This document shows, piece by piece, positions 30,013 through 40,963 of a stretch of DNA of 64,000 nt. Under the pieces are notes generated by a model. The model was not told the origin of the DNA. It worked only from the letters and a program-made list of their open reading frames with translations, and did not search any database. Positions within the stretch are counted from its first letter, which is position 1. Every line of letters starts with the position of its first letter. The DNA comes from JACQFK01 sp036383955 (GTDB lineage Bacteria > Planctomycetota > MHYJ01 > JACPRB01): the NCBI GenBank assembly GCA_036383955.1, contig DASVNH010000224.1, positions 1 to 64,000 on the forward strand, read 5' to 3'. Position numbers and translations under genes: made by a program.

Positions 30013-30266
30013 GCTCGCTGACGGGGGCGTGCGGCCGCTCGACTCCCAGCACCTTCGGATATCGACATTTCCGACAATTAACGCTGCAGCTCCCTCCCGA
30101 AAGCCAAACTTAGGTCCGGAAGGTGAGCGCGGTCCCCTTGGGTGGGCGCGGCTTGCCCTGAGACGCCCACCGGCGAGATCCCCGAGGGCGTAGACAAACA
30201 CCGCGACGGGGAGATGATTTCGCATGGCGACTTCGTCGGCGCTGCGGAAGTCTGTATAATGCTGCT
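30013..30266. other. Non-coding gap with a promoter at its right end
   Basis: No convincing gene; short frames here lack start signals. The right end carries the TATAAT of the next gene. Confidence 0.5.
30255..30260 (+). promoter_or_regulatory. TATAAT box 6 nt before the start codon
   Basis: Perfect -10 (TATAAT) with TG just upstream. The predicted start of transcription falls on the GTG at 30267, which means a leaderless mRNA. The -35 is poor. Confidence 0.6.
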
Positions 30267-31379
30267 GTGACCATCGCCAGCTTGTTCGTTCACACTATGC
30301 TTCTGGCGTGCTCGCTCCAGGCGGTGGATCTGGAAGCCGCAGAGGCTTTTCGGCCGTTCTGGAAGCCACTCAAGTTAGAAGCGAAGGAGCTGTCGGCGCG
30401 GGATATCCTGGCAAAGATTCAGCAGGAGAGCGGGGAAACTATCGACTTGCCTGACAAAGGATGGGCTCCCAAATCCATTTCCTTGAATCTGCGGGAGGCT
30501 ACATTCTGGCAGGCAGTGGACGAAGTCTGTCGCTTGGATGGCAACTTGCGCCACCCTTTGAGTTCCGAGTCCTCGGGCATGGTTGCCGCCCCTTGGCGAG
30601 CAAATCCAACCTTCTTTCTCGGGCCGTTTCGCTTCACGATAGAGGACGTGGCTCGCGTACGTGAATTCCGATATCCAGACCGCTCGGACTATACGGAAGT
30701 AACGCTTCTTGTTCAGTGGACTAGCAGCTTCACCCCCGCACTTGATCCGTGGCCCAACCCTGGCCGTATCGAAGTTGTCAGCGCGGTAGACGAAGGTGGA
30801 CGTTCCTTGCTCCCACAGGTGGACGCTGGAGGCACCTTCCTCCGGTCGCCGGACGGGACGTCCCAGAGGTCTTCCCGGTGGATCCTCCGGCTCCAACCTG
30901 TCGGCAAAACCGTAAAGGCTATTGGCCGACTCGATCTCACATGGAAAACTGTGCGACCCGATTCGATCACCCCAATCAACTTCGATAACCCGATGGGCTC
31001 AGAAGGTATGACGCGTCGAGTGGGACCTTTTACGCTAACCCTTGAGAGGTGCGCGCGGGACCCCAGAGGAGGCGCAGGACTTGAGACCACACTCGTTCTT
31101 CGAATTGATAAGTCCGAAGTGACACCAGAGCTCGGCCGTGACTTGCTGGAGGTGCCACTTGACCGCCGCGTTCTGAACTGGGTCAAGGTGGACGGAGTGT
31201 CCCGCCATAGGCCGTTCAGATCCGTCGTGGATCCTAAAGATCCAAACAAGGCCATTTTCAAAACCTACCTTTCCGAACAAGTACCGCGCACAATCAGTAT
31301 TCACGTGGCTACAGGGATATCCTCCCTTTCGGTTCCCCTCCGATTTAACGGGATCCGCTTGCCCGAGGACGGCCGATGA
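30267..31379 (+). CDS. Secreted protein with an STN-like segment, paralogue 1
   Basis: A 370-residue protein with an N-terminal signal (SLFVHTMLLACSLQAVD). Residues about 40-95 (LSARDILAKIQQESGETIDLP, then ISLNLREATFWQAVDEVC) resemble the small STN-type domain seen at the start of secretins and some planctomycete proteins. A beta-rich part begins at FFLGPFRFTIEDVARV. The next gene has the same order and the same GPFR segment, so they are divergent paralogues. Function unknown. It overlaps the next gene by 4 nt (ATGA). Confidence 0.72.
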   Translation: MTIASLFVHTMLLACSLQAVDLEAAEAFRPFWKPLKLEAKELSARDILAKIQQESGETIDLPDKGWAPKSISLNLREATFWQAVDEVCRLDGNLRHPLSSESSGMVAAPWRANPTFFLGPFRFTIEDVARVREFRYPDRSDYTEVTLLVQWTSSFTPALDPWPNPGRIEVVSAVDEGGRSLLPQVDAGGTFLRSPDGTSQRSSRWILRLQPVGKTVKAIGRLDLTWKTVRPDSITPINFDNPMGSEGMTRRVGPFTLTLERCARDPRGGAGLETTLVLRIDKSEVTPELGRDLLEVPLDRRVLNWVKVDGVSRHRPFRSVVDPKDPNKAIFKTYLSEQVPRTISIHVATGISSLSVPLRFNGIRLPEDGR

Positions 31380-32641
31380 GCCTGCTGCTGTCCGTATTGG
31401 TAGCGGTTTCGTTTCCCCAGGAGGTCAATGTAGACCTCTTGGTTGAGCGCCTCGGTCACGAGGATCCCGATGCTCGCGATAAGGCAGAGAAGCGGTTACT
31501 CGAGATCGGGGAGACTGCGCGCCAAGGAGTCTTGCTGGCTTCATATTCGTCGAATGTCGAACTTCGCACTCGTGCAAGTCGGATTCTCGCCGCATGGGAC
31601 CTCGTCGCGGTCCGTGAACGTTCCTTGGGGCCCGCTTGGAAGGTTACTTTGGCCGAAGGGGAATATGGTTTGGGAGACCTCCAGCGTGTGCTCACGGCTT
31701 TTGTCCCAGTTCCATTGGAGATGCCCGCAACTCTCGTTAACTCCCGCGTTCGGCTCGGTAAGGCAGATGGGACTCCTGTCTGGCGCTTTCTCGATCAGCT
31801 TTGCGAAGCACATGGAGGCCTAGCCATCCCGCTGGACCGACCCCAAAGTGCCTTTTCGCTTGTGGCCGGCAAGCCTTCCCGCGCACCGACCTGCTACGCG
31901 GGCCCCTTCCGCATATGGATCGATAAACTCACATTGGAAGCACGGCATCCTTACGGACAGGAGTGGAAAGGCGCCCGGATGGTACTCGCTGTCGCTTGGC
32001 AGCCAAACGTCCACCCCATTGGGCGCGACTACCTGAGCGATGACTTCGATTTCAAGATCACGGAAATCACCGACGAAAAGGGCGCTTTGATCAAGGACCA
32101 ACCCACGAGCGACCCGGAAGGTGAGGGATTCACGCATGATCGCACGTGGGAGAGCTGCTGGAGAAGGTCACAGGACTTTGCCTATCCCAAGGCAGAGGTG
32201 CGCCGATTGGGCCGGATTAAGGGTAATATAAAGCTGGCTTTCCCCTCCACAGTCCGAATGGTGGAATTCTCGAATCCGTCGATAGCGGTTGGCAAGAAGA
32301 AAACCTTTGGCTCTAGTACGGTCGCATTGTCGTCCTACCAAAGGACGGAAGCAGGCGTTCTAGTAGAGCTACAATTCTCTCGCTCAGAGGATAAGGAGAA
32401 AGGGATCGGTCTGCTTTCTCGGTGGTCCAACTCTTCCATCAAGCTGCGAGGAAAGGACGGCTCTGCGGCCGTCCTCGAAGTTCGATCGAGATTTACCTCA
32501 TCCGGATCCGGCAACGAAGGTGCGCGGGTATCAGGTTTTTTCCCGCTCAAAGCTGAAGTGGAAAGTCTGAGCTTCCCATTTGTTGAAGATCATTTTGAAC
32601 ATGAGATTCCATTTGAGTTTACTGACGTGGAACTGCCCTGA
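31376..32641 (+). CDS. Secreted protein with HEAT-type and STN-like segments, paralogue 2
   Basis: A 421-residue protein with a weak signal (MSLLLSVLVAVSFP). Residues about 18-75 hold a HEAT-like pair (LVERLGHEDPDARDKAEKRLLEIG and NVELRTRASRILAAW). An STN-like segment with TPVWRFLDQLCEAHGGLAIP follows, then the beta-rich GPFRIWIDKLTLEARHP part shared with the upstream gene. No family recognised beyond these. Probably exported and co-transcribed with its paralogue; convergent with the RHS gene. Confidence 0.7.
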   Translation: MSLLLSVLVAVSFPQEVNVDLLVERLGHEDPDARDKAEKRLLEIGETARQGVLLASYSSNVELRTRASRILAAWDLVAVRERSLGPAWKVTLAEGEYGLGDLQRVLTAFVPVPLEMPATLVNSRVRLGKADGTPVWRFLDQLCEAHGGLAIPLDRPQSAFSLVAGKPSRAPTCYAGPFRIWIDKLTLEARHPYGQEWKGARMVLAVAWQPNVHPIGRDYLSDDFDFKITEITDEKGALIKDQPTSDPEGEGFTHDRTWESCWRRSQDFAYPKAEVRRLGRIKGNIKLAFPSTVRMVEFSNPSIAVGKKKTFGSSTVALSSYQRTEAGVLVELQFSRSEDKEKGIGLLSRWSNSSIKLRGKDGSAAVLEVRSRFTSSGSGNEGARVSGFFPLKAEVESLSFPFVEDHFEHEIPFEFTDVELP

Positions 32642-32878
32642 ACTGCGCTGCGTGCCGACCTAACGCTTTGGATTATTAGGCCATCGCCCCTCCAGCCGCA
32701 GTGGTATTAACATTCTGTCGCTCTCCGGGGGCGCCGCTGCCGCTACCTCCGGCCCTTATGCCCTGCGGGCACCAGCAGGCCCGGAGGCTCACCTCACCGC
32801 TCCCCTCACAAGGCGTGGAAGCGACACTGAAATCAAGTGAGTTCCTGTCGCACCTTGCGGGTTTCAAGCTGCGCCCCT
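32642..32878. other. Gap between convergent genes
   Basis: 237 bp with no supported gene. Frames on both strands are continuations of the RHS region read in other frames. Confidence 0.4.
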
Positions 32879-35800
32879 CTAAGGACTGGTATAGGTGCCG
32901 TTCGCTTCGTGACCACATACACCCCCATTTGAATCCTTGCCTCCAATTCCAACACTTACCTGGATCAGTGGCGGACCAAGGGGGGCCTGGGCTCGTGGAG
33001 CCCAAGTGGAGCCACGTTCTGTGGGAAGACTAGCCTTCAACGGTTGTTTCTGAGCTTGTTGGCGGACATTCTCCTCAGCCGATTTCATTGTATCATTATT
33101 CTTTAGCGGGTCATAATACCCAGTCACCACTGGGCTTGGGAACATCGTCCTCCATTCCGGGTCCTCGAATGTCTCCCTCATTATTGGGAGTTTCCCAATC
33201 TTTCCCAAACCGTCAATTGGTTCGCGTAACTGGCTAATGTCCTGCTTTCCAGGGCGTTTGGCTCCTGGCTTCCCATCCAACCACCGCTTATACTCGGCCT
33301 CCGAGTATGCTGGATCGGCCTGGTCGGGAACCAGAGTTGTAATTTCGATCTTGAACGTTACGACAAGATCCATATATGCCTCACCGGTGATTTCGGTTGT
33401 GCAGCGATACTTGATCTTAAACCGGACGCCGGCGCTGAATCCAACCTGAGGCCACTTCTCCGCTCCGTCCAGATGCCATCCAAACGTTACGGCAGGCGAC
33501 CCCTGCGGAGGCATTACAATTTCAACCTCGCACAGGCCCTCAGGATCAAGACTGCCGGTAGGCCTTGCCCCGACATACTCATAGAGATTATAGCCATCAT
33601 GATAACCAATCGGATCCCTCTGAAGCCAACGTCCGAGCGTCGGGTGGTACTCGCGATTTCGTACCTGATAAGTCTTGGTAGCCCCCTGCCTATACCCCCC
33701 CATGAACAGCTCGTTACCCGTATTATCCTTAGTAGCAACTGCCCACGCCGAAGTCCAGCGAGAGAATTGGCCATAGGCGTCGTACAGGTAGCGTATGTAA
33801 GTTGTGCCGCTAGTTTCCACAAGGCTGGTTACATTGTAATTAGCATCCTGCGTGTAGTAAATCCTTCGGTCGGTACCGTCGACGCAGTCTCCATCGCCGT
33901 CTTTGTTTTCGTCTCGCAGTACGACAGCATCAATATAACGTAGATCCCAAATGTACTGACACTTTGGAACGGTAGCCACAGTCGTCGTTGACGATGTATT
34001 GAGCAGCTCCCGCTCCTCAACCACCTGCCACTCACTCGTGTAGTAGTAATCCACCCGATTCACGGGAGATCCGCCAGCACTGGTAACTTCCCTTAGCTTT
34101 ACAATGCGGCGGTGGAGGCCGTCGTACTTGTACCACTCTGTAATTGATGTACCTAAAGGAGAGGTGTCATTCTGAACCATGCGATTCCAGGCATCATACA
34201 CGTAAAGCCGCAAATCGGAGGATACCGCGGCGCCTGGGGGAGCGGCCGCGATTACGTTACCGTTTTGATCCAATTGGCAATCGGCTCCGCCTGATCCGGC
34301 AGTTAAGTTAATTACAGTTGTCTCATTTGCTTTTGTATGATCGCGCGTCTCATCACGGGTGGTTGTTCCGGCGGTAGTTTGCACCAGTTGCTTCCAGTTG
34401 CCTGACCCTTCTAGGGTCCACGTTTCCTGAAAGCCAGGGGTACCGCTTATATCCGTTCGCCCAGCGTTTAGATCTCCACGCTTGTCCGTTGTTAGGCGAT
34501 CCAGACCGTCCATTACGAAGTACTGATCCTTACCTAGCCCGTTCGCGGTCAGGTTGTCTCGAAAGGTACGGTTGGACGTGCGATCATAGCCATACTGATA
34601 CTGGTCCTTAATAGCCGCAGAATCGGTTTGCCACTTGTGGTCGATGATTCTGCCGAACCTGTCCCAGCCAGTGGGGCTCCCCGTCCCTGTTCCATAGTCC
34701 AGGTTGAGCCCTCCCGTTACTTGAGGATGGGCGACTTTAACGATTCTTCCTAAGCCAAGGTAGGTGTACTGGGCGAACTTAGTTGTACCGGAGGCGTCAT
34801 GAGCAAGGTTGTCGGGGCGTGAAAGCCTATCTCCTACTGTCCCAGAGGAAGGGTAATTCATGTACACCACGCGTCCGTTCGGGTACGACATCGAGGTTAA
34901 CCGGATGTACTTTGCCTCTCCGCTTACGGCCCCGTCTGAAAAACTCTTGGTGTAGCCGGGGGCGCCCGTCGCAGTTCCCTCGTGCCCCTCAGTACGCCCG
35001 GTTTCCTGTCTCCACCCATCGTAGCTGAATCGAATCTCATTGAGAAGCGTACCGCCTGAAGTAGCACTGTAACTTCCAACTGTCACTCTTCGGGAGAGAT
35101 CATCGTAGCCATACTCAATGCGCCTAATTGCCCCGTCAATGCCGGAGCCAAGCGTGCTGGCTTGGTCGGTCGAGAAGCGGCCAACAGTGTCATACGTGTA
35201 GGTGTGCGTCGTCGTATCCTGCTGCTTCTTCGTCAGCTTACGGCTAGCGTACTCGTAGGTGTATTCAATACGGTCATACGTTGCATCTGTGCCATTAGCA
35301 AACTTCGCGCCGGCAGAGCCGCCCGCATTGAACGTGTCGTCACTGTCGGGATAGATTTCTCCAACCAAGATATCGTTGCGCCAGACCGCCGGAGAGGCAA
35401 GATTCGCGTCCGTACCGTACCCGTACGTCGTAATCTGATCCTCTACGGTGCCCCCCTTTGGATTCTTCACCTTGATCTGAGAAAGCCTACCCGCGCTATC
35501 GTAGACGTGTTCGGTCGTACGATCCGAATCATACTCGGCGTTTCCCACGCTGCCATCAACGTAGTTACCGACGCTCTTCGTTGCCCTGGCAAGCATGTCA
35601 AAGGTGACTTCTGTAACCCGAGCCTTGTTGTCTAATCTGCGATATGGTCGGCCTGCTGAGTCAAACTGAGTCTTTGCTACAAGGATGTTGTCGCTACTGT
35701 TCGGTTCAGGAGGTGTACTTGGCCTGGTAAACGTGGTATCCCCATTGTTGCCGTAATTGGCCTGATAAGTTTGGCGCCCCGCAATATCGAACCATGCCGC

Positions 35801-38800
35801 ATAAAACGTCCTGCGTGAATCCCCCACCGCCCAGCTTACCGAGAGATCTCCGGTCTTGGAGCTCAAGTCAGTCCTCTCGTAGGTGGTTTCTTGGATAAGA
35901 TTCCCCGCTCCGTCATAGTTTTTTACGACCTGCGCAATCACCGTGTCGCCTGCTACGTCATCTGCGTCCGGATAGGCTGATTCACCATCGTCGTATGAAA
36001 CAAAAGTCGCACTCGTCCCCCCAGCCCCATCGTAGGCAACCTTATTGAATTCTCCGTTGGGTCCTTTCGTCTTGATCCGCGCACCTCGCGCATTCGCCCA
36101 ATAGTGTGTCGTCAATCTGTTACCAACCGCGCCCGTACTTGGATGCACATGGTGCATGATCGTTTGGTAAACCCGCCCTTTTTCGTCGAACTTGGTTTCG
36201 CTCTTTCCGCGTAGCTCGGTTGAGTCTATAACGAAATTGACGTTTGTATCCGCGTAGGTTTCGCTGACGGTCGACTGATTCAGATTATCATAAGTCGTCC
36301 TCAGGGCCACCTTATCGGGACCGCGCATGTCGAGTTGGCGACCGCGAAAATCATACTGATAACTCGTGTCCAGGCTCGTCGCCGCCGCGGTGAAGAACTT
36401 ACTCGTCGTCAGGTTTCCATTTCCGACCCCACCGGCATCGTAAATGTACTCGTTCGTCTTGATCGTATTCGTCCCCGAAAGATTGGAAGGCGACCACGCC
36501 CCGGAGGTAGGTGTGTCGTCGGTTCCGATCCATTCGCTAACTACACGACCGAGGCCGTCGTGTACCGTACGCAGGATAGTCAGGGTCCAATCGACATCCC
36601 GATCGGGGCGACCGTTCAGGTCATAACCACTGCTGCGTCGGTAGAAATGTGTTCCCAATGTACCCAAGCTTGTCGAGGTTGAGTACGTCAGGCCACTGAA
36701 GGAGTTGTAAGCGTCGACCTGAGTAACTCGACCGTTCGCGTCACGCGTTGAGCGTTCGAGCCTGTGAATGAGCGAGGATCCCGTCAACGTCTCTGTACCC
36801 GTCGGCTTGCCGCCCGAGGATGTAGGAGTCACGGACGTGGTAAAGTTGTCCGTGTAGCTCCCGGCCTTGTCCTTTCTGGTCACCCTAGTAGGGCCTGTCG
36901 TCGCTGTCCCCGTCCAGCCTGGATAGACTCTTGTCTCCCAATCCGCGTCCTTGTATACCGTGTAAGTATCGCGAAGGTCTGGATCTTGATCGCGCGTACT
37001 GCGGGAGAGGAGGTCGAACTCGTAATTCCAGACTAAGTGCAGCCCCCCACTCGAAGGTGTCACCCAGCCGGAAGGCTCGTCGGAAACACTGCTGGTTTGG
37101 ACGTCTCGAATACGCTGGGTCAGAGCACCCGTACCACGATCGTAGCGGCTGACTTGGAGGAAGCCATCCGCATCCTTGAACCACGTGGGCCGGCTCCATT
37201 TATCGAAGTACTGGATGTCGGAGGTCGCGGAATTTGAGCCATTTTGGGCCGTGGTCACAATCGGGTAGGTGGTTGTTTTCGCCTCGATCTTGTTGGATTC
37301 GCTAGAGGACGGCGGAACGAACCAAGTATATGCGAACGACGTCGTCTGGCCGCCCGTTCCATCCGTGTTGCGGTACCTCGCCCGGTTCGCGATTGGGTAT
37401 ACGGTGTGTGAATAGGCAAATGCAACCGAGGATGCGTGAGCGAAATACTGGGTTTGCTCCTGCTTCACAAGAGATCCGCTCTTCCCATTCTTGATATTGC
37501 GTGTCTTAACGAAGCCAAGCACATCTCCAGGAGTGCCGGAAGTCGCCGTAGTCGAGCTTCCATACTCTGTCACCTGAATCAGGCCCGTGTTATTGAGATA
37601 TGTGTAGGTACCGCCTACAAGGTTGGGCTGCGCTTCCATGGTGGCAAGCGACACCACAGTCGCATCCGCAACAGCGGCTGGACTGGCCTCCATCGTCACC
37701 CGCCCCTTTGAATCGCGCTCGTACCACGTGCGCCACTCAAGAGTGCCTGACTTGAACACTTTCATGACGACTTGCGCGCGAGAGTTCGTGTATACGATGT
37801 TCTGGTCCCCATTGGGAAGCGTTTCAACGACTTTCCGCGTCCAGTTGTTCACGCCGTTGGCGTGGGCACTGTCCGTGGCGGATGATAACGTAACCGTGCC
37901 TACGCCCTGCACCACCTCGGAGGTCACGCGCAGGTTTGTGTCGAACGTCAACTTCAGATTCGCGTAGGTCTGCACAGTCGTGTCCGAAGCTAAATCGACG
38001 TTTCCGTCCGTGCCCCCAACAAACGCTTTCAATCTCTCGTAGGATTCCCCCTCCACGATCAACTTCGGGGTCACTTGGCTTTGAACGTCAACGTTGTAGC
38101 GATAATATGTCACCTCAATCGTGTTGTTGGAGGCATCCTTGACCCGAGCGCGTTGCAACGCTCCAATTGCCCCACTGGAATAGTACTCGTACGTCACGCT
38201 CCTTATCGTCTGTTGGGAGCTCGAGACGATCCGCGAAAGGGTTACCGCACTCACTTGCCAATTCGATCCGATCTGGGTGTACGCATAATCCAAACGAGTT
38301 TCGGTGGTCGTATCGATCACTCCCGCTGTCTGTTCGAACTGACGCCGCTGCGAAATCCGATAGGGGCCGGATCCGCCTGGCTGGGTGAAGCTGTGCAGCG
38401 TTGCCGTCCCCGTCAGGGCCGTGGTGAAATATGCGTTCGTCGTCGAATAGAGGCACCCCCTCAGCTCCGAGATCGAGTAGGTGAAGCTGTAGAACTCAAG
38501 GTTGTTCCCATCCTCGTCTTTGAGATTAATCTTCGTCCCGTCACCCGACGTGACCAACGTCTCTTTGTATGAGTAGTCCGGATCTGGATCATAGGCTCCA
38601 CCGTTCTTCACCCACGAGCGGGCGTGGCGCGAGCCGATAACGAGAACGACCTTGGTTCCCTTGTCGACAAGTCGGGCGAAACCGTTGCGCCAGCCCGGCC
38701 CCATCGTCCCGTCGGAGTAAGCGGGGTCCGTCGCCCAATGCCGAGTCTGACTGATTCCTTCGAAACCCTGCGCAGCGAGGTCCGCACTGGAGAGGATCTT

Positions 38801-39082
38801 TTCGCCGGTGTAGAAGTTGGTCGGAAAAGAGCTTAGCGCGCAGAAGTTATCGCCGTCCGCGGTCGCGCTGCCGCCGCCGGTGATCGAGGCGCTTACCCCA
38901 CCGGACTCCGTCCGGTCGCAGCAGAGTTTTCAGCCGGCCGTTGACGAGGCGTAGTCGGTGAAGGTCGCCAGCGTAGTACGTACCACCTCTTCCCACTTGG
39001 GAGTGCTTAGCAGGGAAAGGAAGCCGGCCGCGGCGAAGACCGCCGCCGGTAGGGCCCACGCCAGGATGTTCTTCGCCTTCAT
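32879..39082 (-). pseudogene. Giant RHS/YD-repeat protein gene interrupted by an in-frame TGA
   Basis: From ATG 39082 the frame encodes a signal peptide (MKAKNILAWALPAAVFAAAG) and about 50 residues, then TGA at 38930-38932. The same frame then continues for about 2,017 residues to 32879. Sequence right after the stop is already RHS-like (NFYTGEKILSSADLAAQGF, ISQTRHWATDP). It contains dozens of YD repeats and the conserved core end (GRWLQRDPIGYHDGYNLYEYV). The ~190-residue C-terminal tip matches no toxin I know, and no immunity gene is evident. Either the gene is inactivated by nonsense, or UGA is read through, or translation restarts at ATG 38704 without export. Confidence 0.8.
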
Positions 39083-39131
39083 CGTTTCGCCCTCGTCTTC
39101 CGTTCGAATCTTCTCGTGTCGCTTAGCCCAG

Positions 39132-40496
39132 CTATCGGGACAGCTGCTTTTCAATCTCGATAATCCGCCGTTCCAGGTTCGCGGTTACCTGCGGGTCCAG
39201 CTTTCCAGACGGCGCGCTTCCGAGCTGACTCTTGAGCCAGTCGAGTTCACCGCGCAGGGGCGCGTCGCGGCGATCCAGCTCCGCCTTTGCCTGTAGCTGC
39301 TCGAGTTCTCGCTCCCGCTGAAGCACCGCCGGCTCCACCGCCGCGAAAGCCCGGGCCGCTTCGGCCTCACCCACGATGGGTTTCCACGTCTCCATTGCCT
39401 TCCGCGATAACTTGGGGTCAAAAGGCGTGAGTTCCGCCAGCAGTTTCCTGAATGCGGCCTCTCGGACGGCCAGGTCGGACGTCGCCCGAATCACTCTCCC
39501 CCAACAGGACGCGCGCCAGGACGCCTCGGGAAAAGTATTTCCGGGGGTCTGAGCCTGCACCTTCTCCCAGAAGGCGGCCTCGTACGACTTCCCGGCAACC
39601 AGCGCCGAAAGAGTGCCTTCCTCCATCACAATCCCGCAGCCCGTCTCCTTCGCGACTCCCCAAGCGACGGCTTCCCAGAATTTCCCAGCTATTGAGAGGT
39701 CCTTTGTATGCTCCATCCCCCGCTCGGTGAGATTCCAGTCCTTGGCTTCACGTCCCGAACGGGCTACGCGTACGGCCACCTTTTCCGCTATGTAGGCGAT
39801 CTCCGCGTTCACGGGCGCTTCGGCCCACGCCGCGATCAGCTTCGGGAAATCAGGCGAGGCCTTTTCCGCCAGGCCAAGGACGTGTTCGATCCTTGGGGCC
39901 GGAGCCTTGGCGTCTTCAGTCGTCCCTTCGACCCAGTAAGCGCGCCGAATCATCCGAAGCGCCCGATTGAAGTCGTCCGCCTCGATCGAGACTGAGACGG
40001 CTGCCTCAAGGCTGCTTCCCCGATAGACGGAAATCGGCGTCTTTACGAGCCGATCCAATCCCCGTTCGATCTGCGGCTTCCAATACTCGTTCGCGTTCGC
40101 GGAACGAATCAGAGCCGCGAGTTGCTCCTTTGAACTCCAGCGCGCGAAGCGCGCGAGAAGCTCCTCTGCGATAGGCTCGATACCCGGCTGTGCTCCGGGC
40201 ACGCGTTTGATTCGTTCCCAGCCGGTAAACGCCGCATTCTGCACTGGTGCCCACTCGTCCGCCGTGAGACGGTCATGCAGTGTCACCAACAGCCGGGCAC
40301 CCAGATCCACGTCCGACGGTGTAGGCTGGTACTTCAACAGCTGCGCCGCGCTTTCCACGAGCACCACCTTTTCCGCGGTGTAGACCGGAAGATGGAGCGT
40401 CGTTTCATGACCTCGGGGAGCTGATCCTGGACCGAACAGAAACCAAGCCACGACGAGTAGCACGACAGAAGCCAGAAGAAGAGCGAACCATTTCAT
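39132..40496 (-). CDS. Membrane-anchored protein of unknown function
   Basis: A 454-residue protein with one N-terminal membrane segment (MKWFALLLASVVLLVVAWFLFG) and a long, mostly helical extracytoplasmic part. The C-terminal ~60 residues are a charged coiled coil (VLQRERELEQLQAKAELDRRD... and LERRIIEIEKQLSR). No recognised domain. It lies upstream of the RHS gene on the same strand, 49 bp from its start, so it might assist RHS export or anchoring, but this is only positional inference. No Shine-Dalgarno is evident. Confidence 0.72.
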   Translation of the reverse strand: MKWFALLLASVVLLVVAWFLFGPGSAPRGHETTLHLPVYTAEKVVLVESAAQLLKYQPTPSDVDLGARLLVTLHDRLTADEWAPVQNAAFTGWERIKRVPGAQPGIEPIAEELLARFARWSSKEQLAALIRSANANEYWKPQIERGLDRLVKTPISVYRGSSLEAAVSVSIEADDFNRALRMIRRAYWVEGTTEDAKAPAPRIEHVLGLAEKASPDFPKLIAAWAEAPVNAEIAYIAEKVAVRVARSGREAKDWNLTERGMEHTKDLSIAGKFWEAVAWGVAKETGCGIVMEEGTLSALVAGKSYEAAFWEKVQAQTPGNTFPEASWRASCWGRVIRATSDLAVREAAFRKLLAELTPFDPKLSRKAMETWKPIVGEAEAARAFAAVEPAVLQRERELEQLQAKAELDRRDAPLRGELDWLKSQLGSAPSGKLDPQVTANLERRIIEIEKQLSR

Positions 40497-40963
40497 GAGA
40501 GGATCAGTTCCCGGATAGAGATGAGAGGATAGCTTTGGATGGGAATCGAGGTGACGACCGGGTTCCGCGACTCCATATTCCCTCCCCTGGGAGTCCGAGA
40601 CTTTCCTATCTCGAACTCCTCCCGTCGTCCGCCACCCCGGTCAGAAGGGGGACAACGGCCCATGCCCGCGGCGTTCCAACTGCTCTGCACCGCTGACTAG
40701 CGTGGTTCTACACTGCCCTATCCAGGTCCGTCAACAAAATTGCGATCCGTTCACGCATTCTTTTCAGGTTTCTCCTGAGGCCGAAAGATGGTCGGCGGAT
40801 GATCAGGAGCTCAATCAGTGCCCGGACAACTTCCCATGGGACGTGGACCTGGGAACCGCGGAGACCGTCACCGCCTCGGCCAACAACCCGCGCCGTCACG
40901 CGTAGAGCGGGGCGCCGGCTGCTTCATTGAGCGGTCCAAACATGCACGCCTGAGTTGGCGTCT
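40497..40963. other. 467-bp region with no supported gene
   Basis: Short frames on both strands overlap and have no start signals or recognisable products. It contains the upstream region of the minus-strand gene at 40496 and the 3' flank of the glycosyltransferase gene. I see no repeat or strong hairpin. Confidence 0.45.

Noticed and set aside
32676..33005. 109-residue minus-strand frame at the RHS 3' end
   Set aside because: Overlaps the RHS C-terminus in another frame; no start signal.
29836..38932. Selenocysteine decoding of the two in-frame TGA codons
   Set aside because: A hairpin follows one TGA and the other sits at a Cys position, but there is no SelA/SelB/SelC evidence in the window and one gene is also N-terminally truncated. 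Nonsense mutation is simpler.
40493..40905. Three short overlapping frames in the 40.5-40.9 kb gap
   Set aside because: They overlap each other on both strands, lack ribosome-binding sites and have no family features.
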